From Adenanthera pavonina (lineage: Eukaryota; Streptophyta; Magnoliopsida; Fabales; Fabaceae), in NCBI GenBank assembly GCA_026686845.1, contig JAIVEN010000008.1, positions 36,088,501 to 36,152,500 of the forward strand: 64,000 nucleotides of DNA. The letters are read 5' to 3'. Position 1 is the first letter of the stretch. Each line of letters begins with the position of its first letter. Of this stretch, positions 48,867 through 60,728 are shown one piece after another. Both the position numbers and the translations under genes were made by a program. The notes beneath the pieces are model-generated. The model saw only the letters and a program-made list of their open reading frames with translations. It did not search any database and had not been told where the DNA came from.

Positions 48867-51800
48867 TTCTCTTACATCTGAAATGATGTGTCAAAATTTT
48901 GTGCTATCATATCAATATAGTGAATTAGAAAAAAATTGGGTTCCACACTTCTAACTAATATATTACACTTCTAAAGTAAAAAATAAAAATAAATTATATT
49001 TAAATATGATGCAGTTAATGATTAGTGGATGAATTTTCAGATTTTATTTTAAAACAATTATTTTCATCCATCTTGGGTTTCAAATTCTAAACTTTGATTT
49101 CAACAAGGTATTAAATGCTTTAATTATATTTTGATTTTCTACCAATCAATTTTAATTTTTTTCCCAAATAAGCATGGGCTTTTTATATGCTTATACGAAA
49201 TTTTTTACTGCAAGATTAATTTTTTTAATTATATGGCATTCATTCTTAATTAATTCACATTAATGTAATTAATTAAGTAAGAAATGTCGTGATATGTTTG
49301 TTTTCTTCATTCATCATCGTTGGTTCTTGATTCTATTCAATGATTTTTTTGTTTGTTTTGATGTTCCTTATTTTATAGATTCATATTTACATTTTGATAT
49401 CATATATCTAGAATTTGCATATTTGGGTTCGCAACTATTATGTTTGATGTCCCTTACCACAAAAGTACGACTGGTCAGATGCAGTGACTTAGAAAAGTTT
49501 CAAAAGGAGTTGCTAATCTTTGAGATGTGTAGCTTCTCCTCTATGTGAAATTCAATAATCTTGAAGTTTATACAAGCTCATGATTTTATTTGGACTTTGT
49601 AGTTTATATGAGCTTTTCTTTCCTCCTCCTCCTCCTCCTCCACCTCTCTTTTTTTTTTTTTGGGTTGTGATCATCCTTATAAGTTATAACTATAATCTAG
49701 AACAATTTCTCTTTGTTTTATGTATCCATAAATTTAAGATATTAAGTATTTTTTTTATGATCTTCCCTCTAAACATATTCAGAGTGTTTCTCACTTTTTC
49801 TTTTCTTATTTTATGAAAATTTAAGATTACAAAAACAGGTTTAAAAAAACTCATGCAATTTTGATTATACAAAGTAATACAAATTGAAAGAAACTAAATT
49901 TTGAATTTTTGATAAAATATATAATATTATCAATCAAATATTTTAACATAAACATTACAATTTTCGCATTGAAATTATGCCATCACTAATATATAAATGA
50001 ATTTTATTCAAAATCGTGCATTAAATTTAGTTAGAATCATAATTTAATTCAGTATGGATGAGCTTAACGCCTCCAAAAGTCTACTGTGTTTTCCATTTCT
50101 AATGAAAAAATTTGTTTATAAAGTTGTACTTCCAAAAGTCTACTGTGTTTACCTAATGAAGAAGTTCGTTTATAAAATTATACTTTTATAGTATAGATTA
50201 TATCACTTTTCTATTTTTAAAATTTATATTCAATTAAAATAAAAAGATATTGTCATAACTTTTACACTTATAAAATAGGAAGATTGTCATTTTTTCCTTT
50301 ACCATCAAGAAGATTGTCATATTTATTCTACCAATTTTTTTTTTACTTTCGGCCAAAACAATATTTATATATGTGTGTATTAATTTTTAATATACCAAAT
50401 ATTAGAAATTGGAACAAACTAAATTTATAAAATGAAAAATAAATTTTAATAATTTCTAATGACAATTTTAGATATAATATATATAATATCTGAGAATATA
50501 TTATATATCTTCTTGATTAATTTAAATGGATACACTAGAATCCACAGATACTAGAGTCAATTAAATTCAAAAATCAATCTCATTTTTCAACTTATTCATT
50601 GATATTAATGATAATTCACATATCAACGTTAATATACAGTATTAATTGAAAGCTTAATTATTGGGATCGTAATGATTATCATCACCAATTGCACCGATTG
50701 ATATTTCTACTCTTTATATAAAAATTACAATTTTTTAGTTAATATTTAATTAATAGTCAGCGAAATTTAAGAGTAGTACTGACAATCTGTTTCAATATAG
50801 GAAGGATTGTGATTAATATAAATCAATATTATTTAATTGATTTTAGCCAAATTCATAGTATATATTTATCTATATACTACTCATCGTTCAATCAAGTTAT
50901 CAATACTTTATTCTTCTATTTCATTCTTTCTTTCCTTTTCTATTTTTTGTTCCTTGCTAATTTTCTTAACTTATTTCATCTCCCTTTAATGTGGCTATAT
51001 ATGGAACATATTGATATCAGCCCAAGCAATAGGCGTTGTTGATGTGGTTTTTGGAAAGCAACACAACGTGCATCCCTGTGGATTAAGAAAAAAAAACGAG
51101 TTTTTACAACACAATTATGATTTTTGACAAAAATAATTTTTTTAATTAAATTCTGATTCTTCAATAAAATAAAATCAATTATCATTAGAATTTTCAATCA
51201 ATAATACTTATTGAGTAATGAAAAATAAGAATTTAGTATTAAATTTAAAATCACTTTTGAATCAATGTTTTAAAATAAAATTTAAAAAATTGTTAGCATT
51301 TCAGTAAGTTTAATTAGTGATATCCAAATTTAGTAAGGACCATTTGAATTTAAATAAAATGTGTGTATAATTATTTCTTTAAGCAACAAAAAAGGGGGTT
51401 CTTATTCTTAATGGTCATTTTTAGACCCTCGATTTCATTTAATTTTTAGTATTTTGAGGAGGTTCAAGATGGTGTTAGTGGTGGCAGAGGGGGTGGAGCC
51501 TGTCTGCACTGCACACTTAACGTTGATGATGCAAAATATATTTTATTTACATATTAGTGCATATTAACTGAATATTAAATCATCATATGAAACTTTTACA
51601 TTTATATACTAATCTTTTTATTAGCGAAAACATACATACTTTTTCTTATATATTTTAATATGGCATTCTTTAATAAATAGGTACCACATGTCTCTTTTTT
51701 GACAACTCTTCCATATCACCTTCCAAACATTCTCTGCAATCATATGACTCATTTCTACTTTTTCTTCGTTTATTAACCCCAAATATCCAAAATGGTACCC

Positions 51801-52268
51801 TCCAACTCTCTGAAGTTACAAAGTCACTATCTACTGTCCCATCCTCATTTTCCCACATTTTCCCCATCCCCAAATGCCAAATCTCTTGCCCTCTCTTTTC
51901 CTCTTTGTTCATAACCTTACATATACAACACATGGGCGGAATTTAGTGGCTTTTTGGTAGAAATAGCAGAGCTATCCTCTCTGTACCAAAGGTCATTGGG
52001 GAGGAATCTAGAAGCGAGTCAAGAATATAATTTATTATCGGTGAAAAAATGCTATAAATTATTTATTTTAAAAATCTTTGCTGACACCATCAAACATGAA
52101 AAAGTAAAATGAAATATGAGTTGAACAAATAAAATAAGACATATGGTATTGATTGGAAAACCATATAGAAAGGATGTAATAAACTGCACCTACGTTTGGA
52201 TCCTTTTTTATTTTCAATAACAATGAATATAAATCCTATGTGAACTGTGTATCACCTGGGCGTAATAC
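48867..52268. other. Insertion of about 3.4 kb in unit 2, class unknown
   Basis: Unit 1 runs continuously through 38135-38160, whereas unit 2 is split into matches ending at 48866 and resuming at 52269. The 5-mer TAATT is present at both junctions (48862-48866 and 52269-52273), which may be a target duplication, although such a word is common in AT-rich DNA. The insert does not begin TG or end CA and has no recognisable transposase or reverse transcriptase. It contains a TCC microsatellite (49617-49641) and an 87-codon minus-strand frame (51933-51670) that I cannot assign. Confidence 0.55.
50073..50186. repeat. Tandem duplication of 55-59 bp
   Basis: Units 50073-50131 and 50132-50186 share CCAAAAGTCTACTGTGTTT at their starts and a GTTTATAAA block further on. 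They differ by small indels. Confidence 0.75.
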
Positions 52269-53576
52269 TAATTCTCATTAAAACAAATCAACTTATTTAT
52301 GTATAAAAGAATAACTAGATCTTTAAGGTTTAATAATTTTAGAGGTTATCAGGCAAGAAAATTTTAGAGGTTGGGATTTAAATTTTCAAATTATATTGTT
52401 CGAAGAAAACCTTAGACATGATAAAAATGACCATGACATTTTTTTAAAGTTGTCTTATCAATAACAATATTAAAAGGTGGCAAAAAAAATATTAAAAACA
52501 TTATGATCTTTTTGAACATCTAGAAAAGATTCAGTTTGGGGCCGGGTGTCTCTTGCCACTGCTTCTCCCTCCATCTTGCCATGCTAGGGAAATTAGTTTT
52601 TTTAACATTTTGTTTAAAAATTAAAGATGATAAAATATATTTTTAAACATCATGGAGTAATGTATCTATACAGTTTTATTATATTCTCTGTCATTTTTAT
52701 TCATAAAGTATAACTATATAACTATAAAAATATTATTTTTGTTGTATAATATTTAAATTAAAGAAAAATAAAAAAAATACAATTTTACAGTTATAAAATT
52801 TTTAAAAAATTATTTTTCATCTCTAGACTTAAATATTAAAAAAAAAGAAAAAAAATGAAGGGGCGGGAGAGATCCCAACCCCAAAAGAAATGGCCAAAAA
52901 AAAAACCCCAAAAGATTCTCCCGTTAATTCTTTAGGACCAGTGGCTCGTCCATTTATATATTAGAAAAGCACAGCACAACATTTTAACTGAATTATAACG
53001 AGTCTCATACATTTGTACTGGTAAATAATATATAATTTTTTTACATTTTTATATTTTATATTGATAATTAAAGTATGTTCACTATTTTGGCTAAGAAAAA
53101 CAAAAGTATCTTTACTGTTGGTTCTTTATACCAAAATGATGATCAGGGAAACCGTTTTCAAATTAAACTACCGAGCAGGGTTCCAAATTCCAATGTCTTG
53201 AACCAAGAATCCGCAAGAATTAGATGAGATGCTGTATATGGTCCAATATTAAACACATGTATGTATATTCATGTTCACACCATATATACTATAATTCGTT
53301 CAAACTGCGAACCCCTCAATTCCAATGTGAACTCCTTCATTGATATTTGATGGCCAAATAAAAACAAAAAACTGAAAAAAATTTCGGCTTGGCTTGGCTC
53401 GGCTCGGCTCACAATTTTTCTTTACACGCGCGGACAACACACACTTACTTTTGTATCTATTGGAGCATTGTGTCGATTTCATGGCAGAGAGCAGAAATCA
53501 TTTATATTTAATTAAAAACGTGACCTAAAAGGTCTTGGGTCTAATTTTTAGCTCATGCCTCTTAATTGTTTATATT

Positions 53577-53598
53577 ATCTATCTATCTATCTATCTAT
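53577..53598. repeat. (ATCT)n microsatellite expanded in unit 2
   Basis: About five ATCT repeats are present here, against two to three at the matching place in unit 1 (about 40409-40420), inside otherwise almost identical sequence. Confidence 0.85.
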
Positions 53599-54124
53599 TA
53601 AACTTTTGAGGGGGGCAAAACACAAGTGATGATCCTAACCGCAGACAACATTAATTTGTAAATGAACTTAATTCTTAATTGGAAAGTGTGGTTATTAGGA
53701 GCTTCAAATACTATAATTAGTGAGTTCTCATGAATAAATGACATTTTGATTAAAAAAAAGAAGAAGAAGAAGGAGTTATACAATTTAAAGTAATTAGCTA
53801 GTTGCTACCTGTGTATGATGCTTCTTTCTTTAAGATTTTCATAAGAAAAAAAAAATCATAGATTAATAGAAATGATGGTGTTTTGGCTAAAAAGGTATAG
53901 GTCTTCGATCAGTAATCAAGAGAAAGAAAATTGTTGACAACAAATCCAAAACAAATTTAATTATAAAGCATTTTTTTTAATTTTATGAGTTATTTTTATA
54001 TATTTATATAATAAAAAGAGAAAGAATGTTATAATTAGGTGTAGAGTATACTTTAGTCAAATTAAAGATTCATCATGCATAACAACTATGATATTATAAA
54101 ATAATTAGAACAAATTATGAATTA

Positions 54125-54406
54125 CTCTCCCCATTCCTTAATATAAGAGATAATTAGGGAAGTTTATGTGTTTCAAAATATAAAAGCTATATGGAGTTTA
54201 TCTGATGTATTTAATGATTTTTTCTCAAAATATTCCTAATTAAAATAGTATGTTTTCAATATAATTTATTTGTATTAATTACGAAATAATTATTAATATT
54301 AAATAAGATTATTTTTTAAAATTATTTTATATTTTTAATAAATTTATTATTTTTCGTAACCTATATAATTTTATCTCTTATTTTTTATGTTAAGAAACGG
54401 TGGGAG
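54125..54406. mobile_element. Stowaway-type MITE family A, unit 2 only
   Basis: CTCTCCCCATTCCTTAATAT follows TA at the left. The right end, reverse-complemented, is CTCCCACCGTTTCTTAACAT. Unit 1 reads directly through the site near 40943-40952, with almost identical flanks. Confidence 0.8.
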
Positions 54407-56228
54407 AATTTATTAGTCATGCGAGAAACGTGAAAATTTATGGTGGGCGTCAGTTGGAGGGAGCGATAGAAAAAGCTGTCCATTTCTCTTTTCTATTTTT
54501 CTTTATCGTTCTGCACAGCGTAATGGAAAAAGGCATACTCTAACCTTGACATCCATTTTTTGTCGTTTTGCGTTCGTGGAGGGAAGGTTAAACGCAAGAG
54601 GATCTATCAAATAACGTTAACAAACAACTTGGGCTATTCTCTGGCGGAAAACACCACTTGTCTTGGCCGAATTTATCTATTATGCCAGTTTTCAATTGCA
54701 CTCCAGCTCAGAAACGGTTGCAAAATACTACCGTACTATTAAGATAATAGGAAGAATTTTAGACATAATAAAAAATATTTATTATATTCTGAAATTTTTT
54801 AAAAAATAAAATTTTTAATTTTATCTATGTGAATTCTATTTATTTTATTAAATATAATATAAATTACAATACTTATAACATAACAAATAAGAAAATAAAT
54901 GACAAATTATTACTTGTTGTCTTATACTTCTTCTAATGTTAAACATAAGAAAATTTTGGGAACCTATTGGTCCAAAATATAATAAAAATAAATATTTGAT
55001 GTAATAAATGAGATATTTCAATATTACCCCCCATTAATTATGAGAAAAGCTATGCTTTTCAATGATCATTAATTGACTTGGTGTAAAACAAAGACCATTA
55101 ATTGAGGAAAAAATATGGTTTAGTACAAATTAAATGATGTTAATTCACAGTATTAGTATGTATAAGATAATTATTTTTTTCTTAAAGTTGTGACCAGAGG
55201 GAGTATTATGGAACCATCGGCCACTGGAATTAGCTTTTTGTATAGTTCTTCATTGTCGCTAGATTCCAAAAAAGAAAAAAAAGAAGATCATATTAAATCC
55301 ATTTTAAATCAAATGTTATGAATGATATAACTCATCATAAAACTTGTACAACTCATAAAGTTCAATTTTGATATATGCTATTTTGGTTTTTAATATTAGT
55401 CATATCTTATAAAAATTTCTTGATTTCTTATATAAATCACTTTAAAAAATACCTATCACATTAATTTATACTCTTAATCTATAATTAATAAGCAGTAATT
55501 CACAGATAAATAAAAGGCTAATAAGGGTAATGGTAAGAAATATTAAATTTTTTTAACAAATTTAATAATTTAGTTTATTTTTAATTTCTTTTCTTATAAT
55601 CTATATATGAGATATATAAAAATGATCTATATTAATTGAAAACGGGAGTCCGCACATCTAAAAATCGTTGAAAAGTTGATGCATCACGTGGTTCATGTCG
55701 AGGAAATCAAACAAGACTGTGAAGCCTCGTCCTGGACGCTAGAGGGTAGTGTCCATTATTGATCTATTCCTAACCTAATAAATTGACTATAATTTTGGAA
55801 TATGGAGCATGGTCAACCATTCTACGAGACAGATTAATTGCATATATATGCATGATTCCTAATGTAACAAGAAGAGTGCTTTTCTTTGGAAAAAAAAAAG
55901 TAGAGTGCTTTTCATTCTACTGTTTTTTTATTTTTTTACTTTTAAATTTTGTCCAGACATTCTACTGTTTTCTATTCATTGTTGGTTTGATTTATTTTAT
56001 AAATTATAAATTTGCATCTCTTATTATAAATAAATTATTTACAAGACAATTAGATTAAAAAAGATGTGCGTAAAAAGGATACACATACCTCATGCGCAAT
56101 TTAATATTTAGGATATTATTTTCTCTTTATTTAAATGCACCGCTACTTTTTACCAAAAAAAAAGTCCCACTACTTGTTCACTTTATAGTTTTGTCATTTT
56201 TTCTTGCGTTAAACTTTTGAGCATTAAT

Positions 56229-57852
56229 TAGGCATGGCGCCAAAAACTCAAACCCAAAGAAGTCCAACATGAAAAAACCTGATCTTTTAAAAAACCTGAT
56301 GTTTGGGTTGATGTTTGCGTTGCGCCACTTGACCGGCTAAGACCGAATTTTGAATAACCTCATCAGATTGGTTTTACTCAATCTGAGGGTGTATATAATT
56401 TTCTTTATATACTATTTATAATTTAAAAATATTAAGAAGTTAGGAATATTTTAAAAAAAATATAAAAAAAAACTTGGAAGTAGAACTTTTATAAATTTTA
56501 GTAAAGAAATATAATATCACAATGTGAGATCCAACTTTTCATAACTTCAATTTTTTTTTCAATTAACACTAAATAATTTATTTCTCAATAAGTTTAACTT
56601 TATTTATATTTCCTATACCAAGTAACCACTTAACATTTTATTCACCAATTCAATTGATAATATAATATTTAAAAATTTTTATTAGGATAAATTATATATT
56701 ATTATAACTTAAAAGCAAATTTGATTTTTCTCAAATTAATAACTATTAGATTTTTCATTTAAATAAATTCATAAGAGTAATATTAAAAAAATCATCCTAT
56801 TCTATTCATTTTACAATACATTTTAAACAATAATTAAATAAAATATTTTTGTTTTATAAAACTCTCAAACAATGAAATATTTCATTTCCTTTAACTCCTT
56901 TTCATTTCATTTTACCCAATTGTATTAATAATCATTCTATTCATTTCATCCTAATTTCTCAAAGGTATCCTTATATATTTATATTGATTTCTTTAAAAAT
57001 AATGTTTTTATGATTCTTTTTCTTTTTTTTGTTTTTTTTTGTTAAGAAGCAATCTAAATTTTTCTTTAAAAATAAAAGGGTCAGAACTTGGTCCAGACTG
57101 AACTGGACCAGTCTGACCTGGTCTAACCCAACCCCCCCCACAAGACTAGACTAGGGGTGAACAAGTTGGCCCCAGCCCGATTGGCCAGGTCCGGTCCGAC
57201 TACTTTCGGGCCATTCGGGCCGGGTCAACTTTCGGGACGGGCCTGGGTTAGGGTCAGACACCCTAACTCCGGCCCGGCCCGAACTATATATATACATATA
57301 ATTTTTTTAATTTCTTTCAATTATTTTATATATCTTAATTGATTTTGTAGGATTTTTATTCTTTATGTATCTAATATAATACATTTACTATGTAAATATT
57401 ATAAAAACATTTTAAGATTTTAATGTTTCAAATATTTTTAAAATTTTGAATTTCTTTTTTATTTTAATATTTATGTAAAAATAATGTATAATGGTTAAAT
57501 ATTTATAAATTTTGAAAAAATTATTTTTTTTCTAAGATTATGCTTTAAGAAAATATATTTTTAAGTATAAATAAATATATTTTTTATTATTAAATAATTA
57601 TTTTTTAATTTTTATTTTTTTTAAAAAAAAATATATATAATAATATCGGGCCAGCCCGGTACTTGGCCTAGAGCTGACCTGAAGAACATCGGGCCGGGCA
57701 TCGGGCAGGGGTCAAACCTGGCCCGGCTCGGCCCATGTTCACCCCTAGACTAGACCAGATCACAGACAACTAGACCAAACCCGACCCCCCTACAAAACCA
57801 GACCATAGGCTAATTAAAAACCCGATCCAACTCGATTTCCCTCCACCTCCGA
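56229..57852. mobile_element. 1.6-kb insertion in unit 2 with 7-bp flanking duplication
   Basis: Unit 1 reads through the site at about 45850-45857. In unit 2 the 7-mer CATTAAT occurs on both sides of the insert (56222-56228 and 57853-57859). The insert starts TAGGCATGGCGCC and ends CCACCTCCGA; I see no good terminal inverted repeat and no coding domain, so its class is open. It is itself interrupted by the hAT element at 57152-57747. Confidence 0.6.
57152..57747. mobile_element. Non-autonomous hAT element, 596 bp, nested
   Basis: Perfect 12-bp inverted ends, TAGGGGTGAACA and TGTTCACCCCTA, are flanked by a perfect 8-bp duplication GACTAGAC (57144-57151 and 57748-57755). Both are diagnostic of the hAT superfamily. 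GC-rich subterminal blocks with repeated CGGGCC and GGCCCG words flank an AT-rich core, like the binding-site clusters near hAT ends. No transposase frame is present. Confidence 0.92.
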
Positions 57853-58258
57853 CATTAATATGCCATACAAGGTGAGACGGAAATATGTAAGCAAATATAA
57901 AATTTACCTTTTCTCTCTAGTCATACTCTTTTTTTACGCCTTGTTGGTAAAAAAAAAATCATTTTTTGAGCTCATCCAGGGAAGATAGATACTGTGCCCA
58001 TTTCTCTGAATCGTTTATATATGATTTTGATGTTTTAGACTTTGAATATTTTATTTTTTAATTAAATAAAATTTTTTGTTTTATTTTGTTAATTTCAATC
58101 AAACTAAAAAACAATTAAAAATGTTCAAAATCTTGTAAATTTTAAGAATGAACACAGTGACCATCCCTCCTTCTCGATGAACGCATCTAATTTTTTTCTT
58201 TTTAAATTTTTAATTAATATCCACCATATATTTTCTTGCCAAATACAAAATAAAATAT

Positions 58259-60728
58259 CCATGTACGTCCTTAACTTTTTCGTGTTGAATATGTCAATAC
58301 TGGAGAAAACAATCAAATTTATTAGTCTGGTTCTTGGGTGGGCAGCCATAACTTCAGGAGGTCAACAATACAAGCTCATTTCCTTAAATGCATGGCAGGA
58401 CTCTGAATAATTATTAGAGTAAGGACTCTTCTTGCTTTGAAAAGTTAATATATAATATAACTTCCTATAGTTTTTAATATTAATATATTGATACAATTGG
58501 TATATTTATTACATATTTAAAAAACAAATATCAATTAAGTAAAACATTGCCTAGACAACTTTTCTTAGTATTTCTTCATGTAACTGATCTGATAGAATTA
58601 GTTGAGTTGATATTAAGTTGGATTTAATTTTTTAAAGAGCACATAAGTAAGAAAATTCATCAAACTGAATAACAAAAGTGTAATATTAAAACAGCCAAAA
58701 AATAAATATTTAATTAGGATAAAATTCCAAGGTACCTGTTGCCTGTAAAATGTTAAATGTAGTTGAATAATTGTACGATAATCCAACTAAGCACTTGTCT
58801 AAACATAAACGTTATCATGATCTGAATTGTAAAACTTGTAATTCTTTTAGTTGAATGTTTGAACACTGGATGTACTTATACATTTGACTCATTTCCATTT
58901 TGTTGGAATACTGAACAAGAACAAATTGAACATATATGGTTCGGGCCTAGATCTCGAATGGGCCGGGCTCAAATTTTTGCTGATGAATATGTATATTTTT
59001 ATTGTAACAAGTTTCAAAAGAATCCTGGCTCGGCCCAAAATTGACCCATTTAATCACTTAAATAATTTTTAATTTAGAAATCTTTTGTAGTGGCATGAAG
59101 AGATGGTTCATGGTTATCCAAGATTGTGGGTGCAGACACGTGGATGATCTTTATCATTTCATGAACACGTTTCTATCTCTTGACACCTTAGCAACATTTA
59201 GATTATATTTACCTCCAAAAAGGTATTGTGTTCACATATTAGGAAATTGTGGTAAAGGATTTTAGGAGTATTTTGTTGACAGGAAGTTTGGCAAAGTTTG
59301 CATTAATTGAGGTGATAATCTCTAGGGCACCCACATTAGCTCTCAAATTGTTTGCAATTATATTCATTTATAAAAAATTATGATAACTTTTGAGCTTTAT
59401 TTGGAATGAGAGGAAAATAGGAGGAAAGGAATACTAGGAAGGAAAATCATGATGAACCTAGATAAGGGAATGCCTATATTCCTTCTTATTTTCTCATCGA
59501 ATTTTCCTCTCATAAAAATGGAGGGCTAGTTTTAGGTGAGTACTTACAAATTTCTTTAAAGATGAAATAGAATCAATATGATTTCATATAATTGAGTCTC
59601 TTCATTCAATATGTAAATGTGGTACATATATAGATACAAAAATTAAAAAGGAAAATATAAATACAAAGTTTTAGGTCATGAAGGCTGCTATTTTTTTTGT
59701 GTGGGTTGGCTATGATAATTGAGATGAATATTTGTTTTGATTTTGTATTATTAATAAGACTCAAAAGATTCAAAAGAAAGAACACAATTACATATTTACT
59801 AATTAACAAGACAAGGTGCAGTTACTTGTTAGATTCTAGAAACACAAGTATGATTTCCAATTACTTGAAATGAAACAGAAGAACAGAAATTCGCTTATGT
59901 TTGTTGATGGTTTAAAATGGGTTTGCAGTTAGTGTAACTGTTTTTTCTGGCAACCAAAAAAAGGGTAACTGTTTTTGGTTTGTGTCTGTTGCACTTCAGT
60001 TTCTTCGACGCGAACAATAATTCTTTTGGGCAGACTGTCACAGCTCAAGCTACCTATTTTCAAACACCAAGCATGCAACCACTAGACAAAAAGACCATAA
60101 TGCCCTTGGGACGAAAATAACAACATGTTTAACAACTGGTTCTAAAACATTTTTTTTATTTTTAAAAACAAAAAAAAAAGAAACGTGTTTGATAAATTTA
60201 TTTTTTATAAAATATTTAAAAAAAAAAAAACTCATAACATTTTTAAAATATTTTATAGTTTTTATTTTAAAAAATATAAAAAAATATAAAAAATATCCAC
60301 TTCATTCATGGTTAAGTTATAAATTTTGAATAACTTATCTAACACTTACTGGTTATAATTTTAATAATAATTATTTAAATAAATTTTTTTATTTTCATAT
60401 TTTCACAACTTATTCTAAAAAATAATTTTAAAAACAATAAAATAGGAAATATTATCAAATTTACCCTAAAAATTCACAAAGAGAGGAAAACATAAACAAA
60501 CAACCAACTAGGGCATTAGTGTCAATGAAAACAAACGGTTTTAACGGATTTTCCATCCTTCTTTCCTTGACTTGTTCAACAAACAATTTCAACTTCCTCT
60601 CTCTCCACAGCCGTTTGGGGTCTCAATTTCCTAGCAATACAAAATTAAGCAAAATCGAAGAACCTGCGGAAAAAACGAATGATCAGAAAAGTTGCAGACA
60701 AACCCATCGCTCAATTCTCCGACCAGCA
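58259..60728. other. Intergenic region upstream of the receptor kinase
   Basis: No gene, RNA or complete transposon seen. Words such as GGGCCGGGCTC at 58960-58975 recall subterminal sequence of the hAT element nearby and may be a relic. The last few hundred bases should contain the kinase promoter. An in-frame ATG at 60519 lies in the presumed 5' UTR. Confidence 0.55.

Larger units (their letters stand above)
46265..58258. repeat. Tandem segmental duplication, unit 2
   Basis: Direct repeat of 32470-46235; see unit 1 for anchors. The junction between the units is at about 46235-46265. Insertions specific to this unit are 46969-47235, 47261-47525, 48867-52268, 54125-54406 and 56229-57852. Parts of unit 1 at about 39030-40070 and 42320-44840 have no counterpart here. 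No gene is supported inside. Confidence 0.88.

Noticed and set aside
51670..51933. 87-codon minus-strand frame as a gene
   Set aside because: No start context, splice partner or family resemblance supports it; mentioned only as content of the unit 2 insertion.
57157..57342. 61-codon frame starting inside the hAT element
   Set aside because: It is a translation of the GC-rich subterminal repeat words and not a conserved protein.
60519..60728. N-terminal extension of the receptor kinase from an upstream in-frame ATG
   Set aside because: It would place about 70 residues ahead of a typical signal peptide; the ATG at 60729 fits the family.
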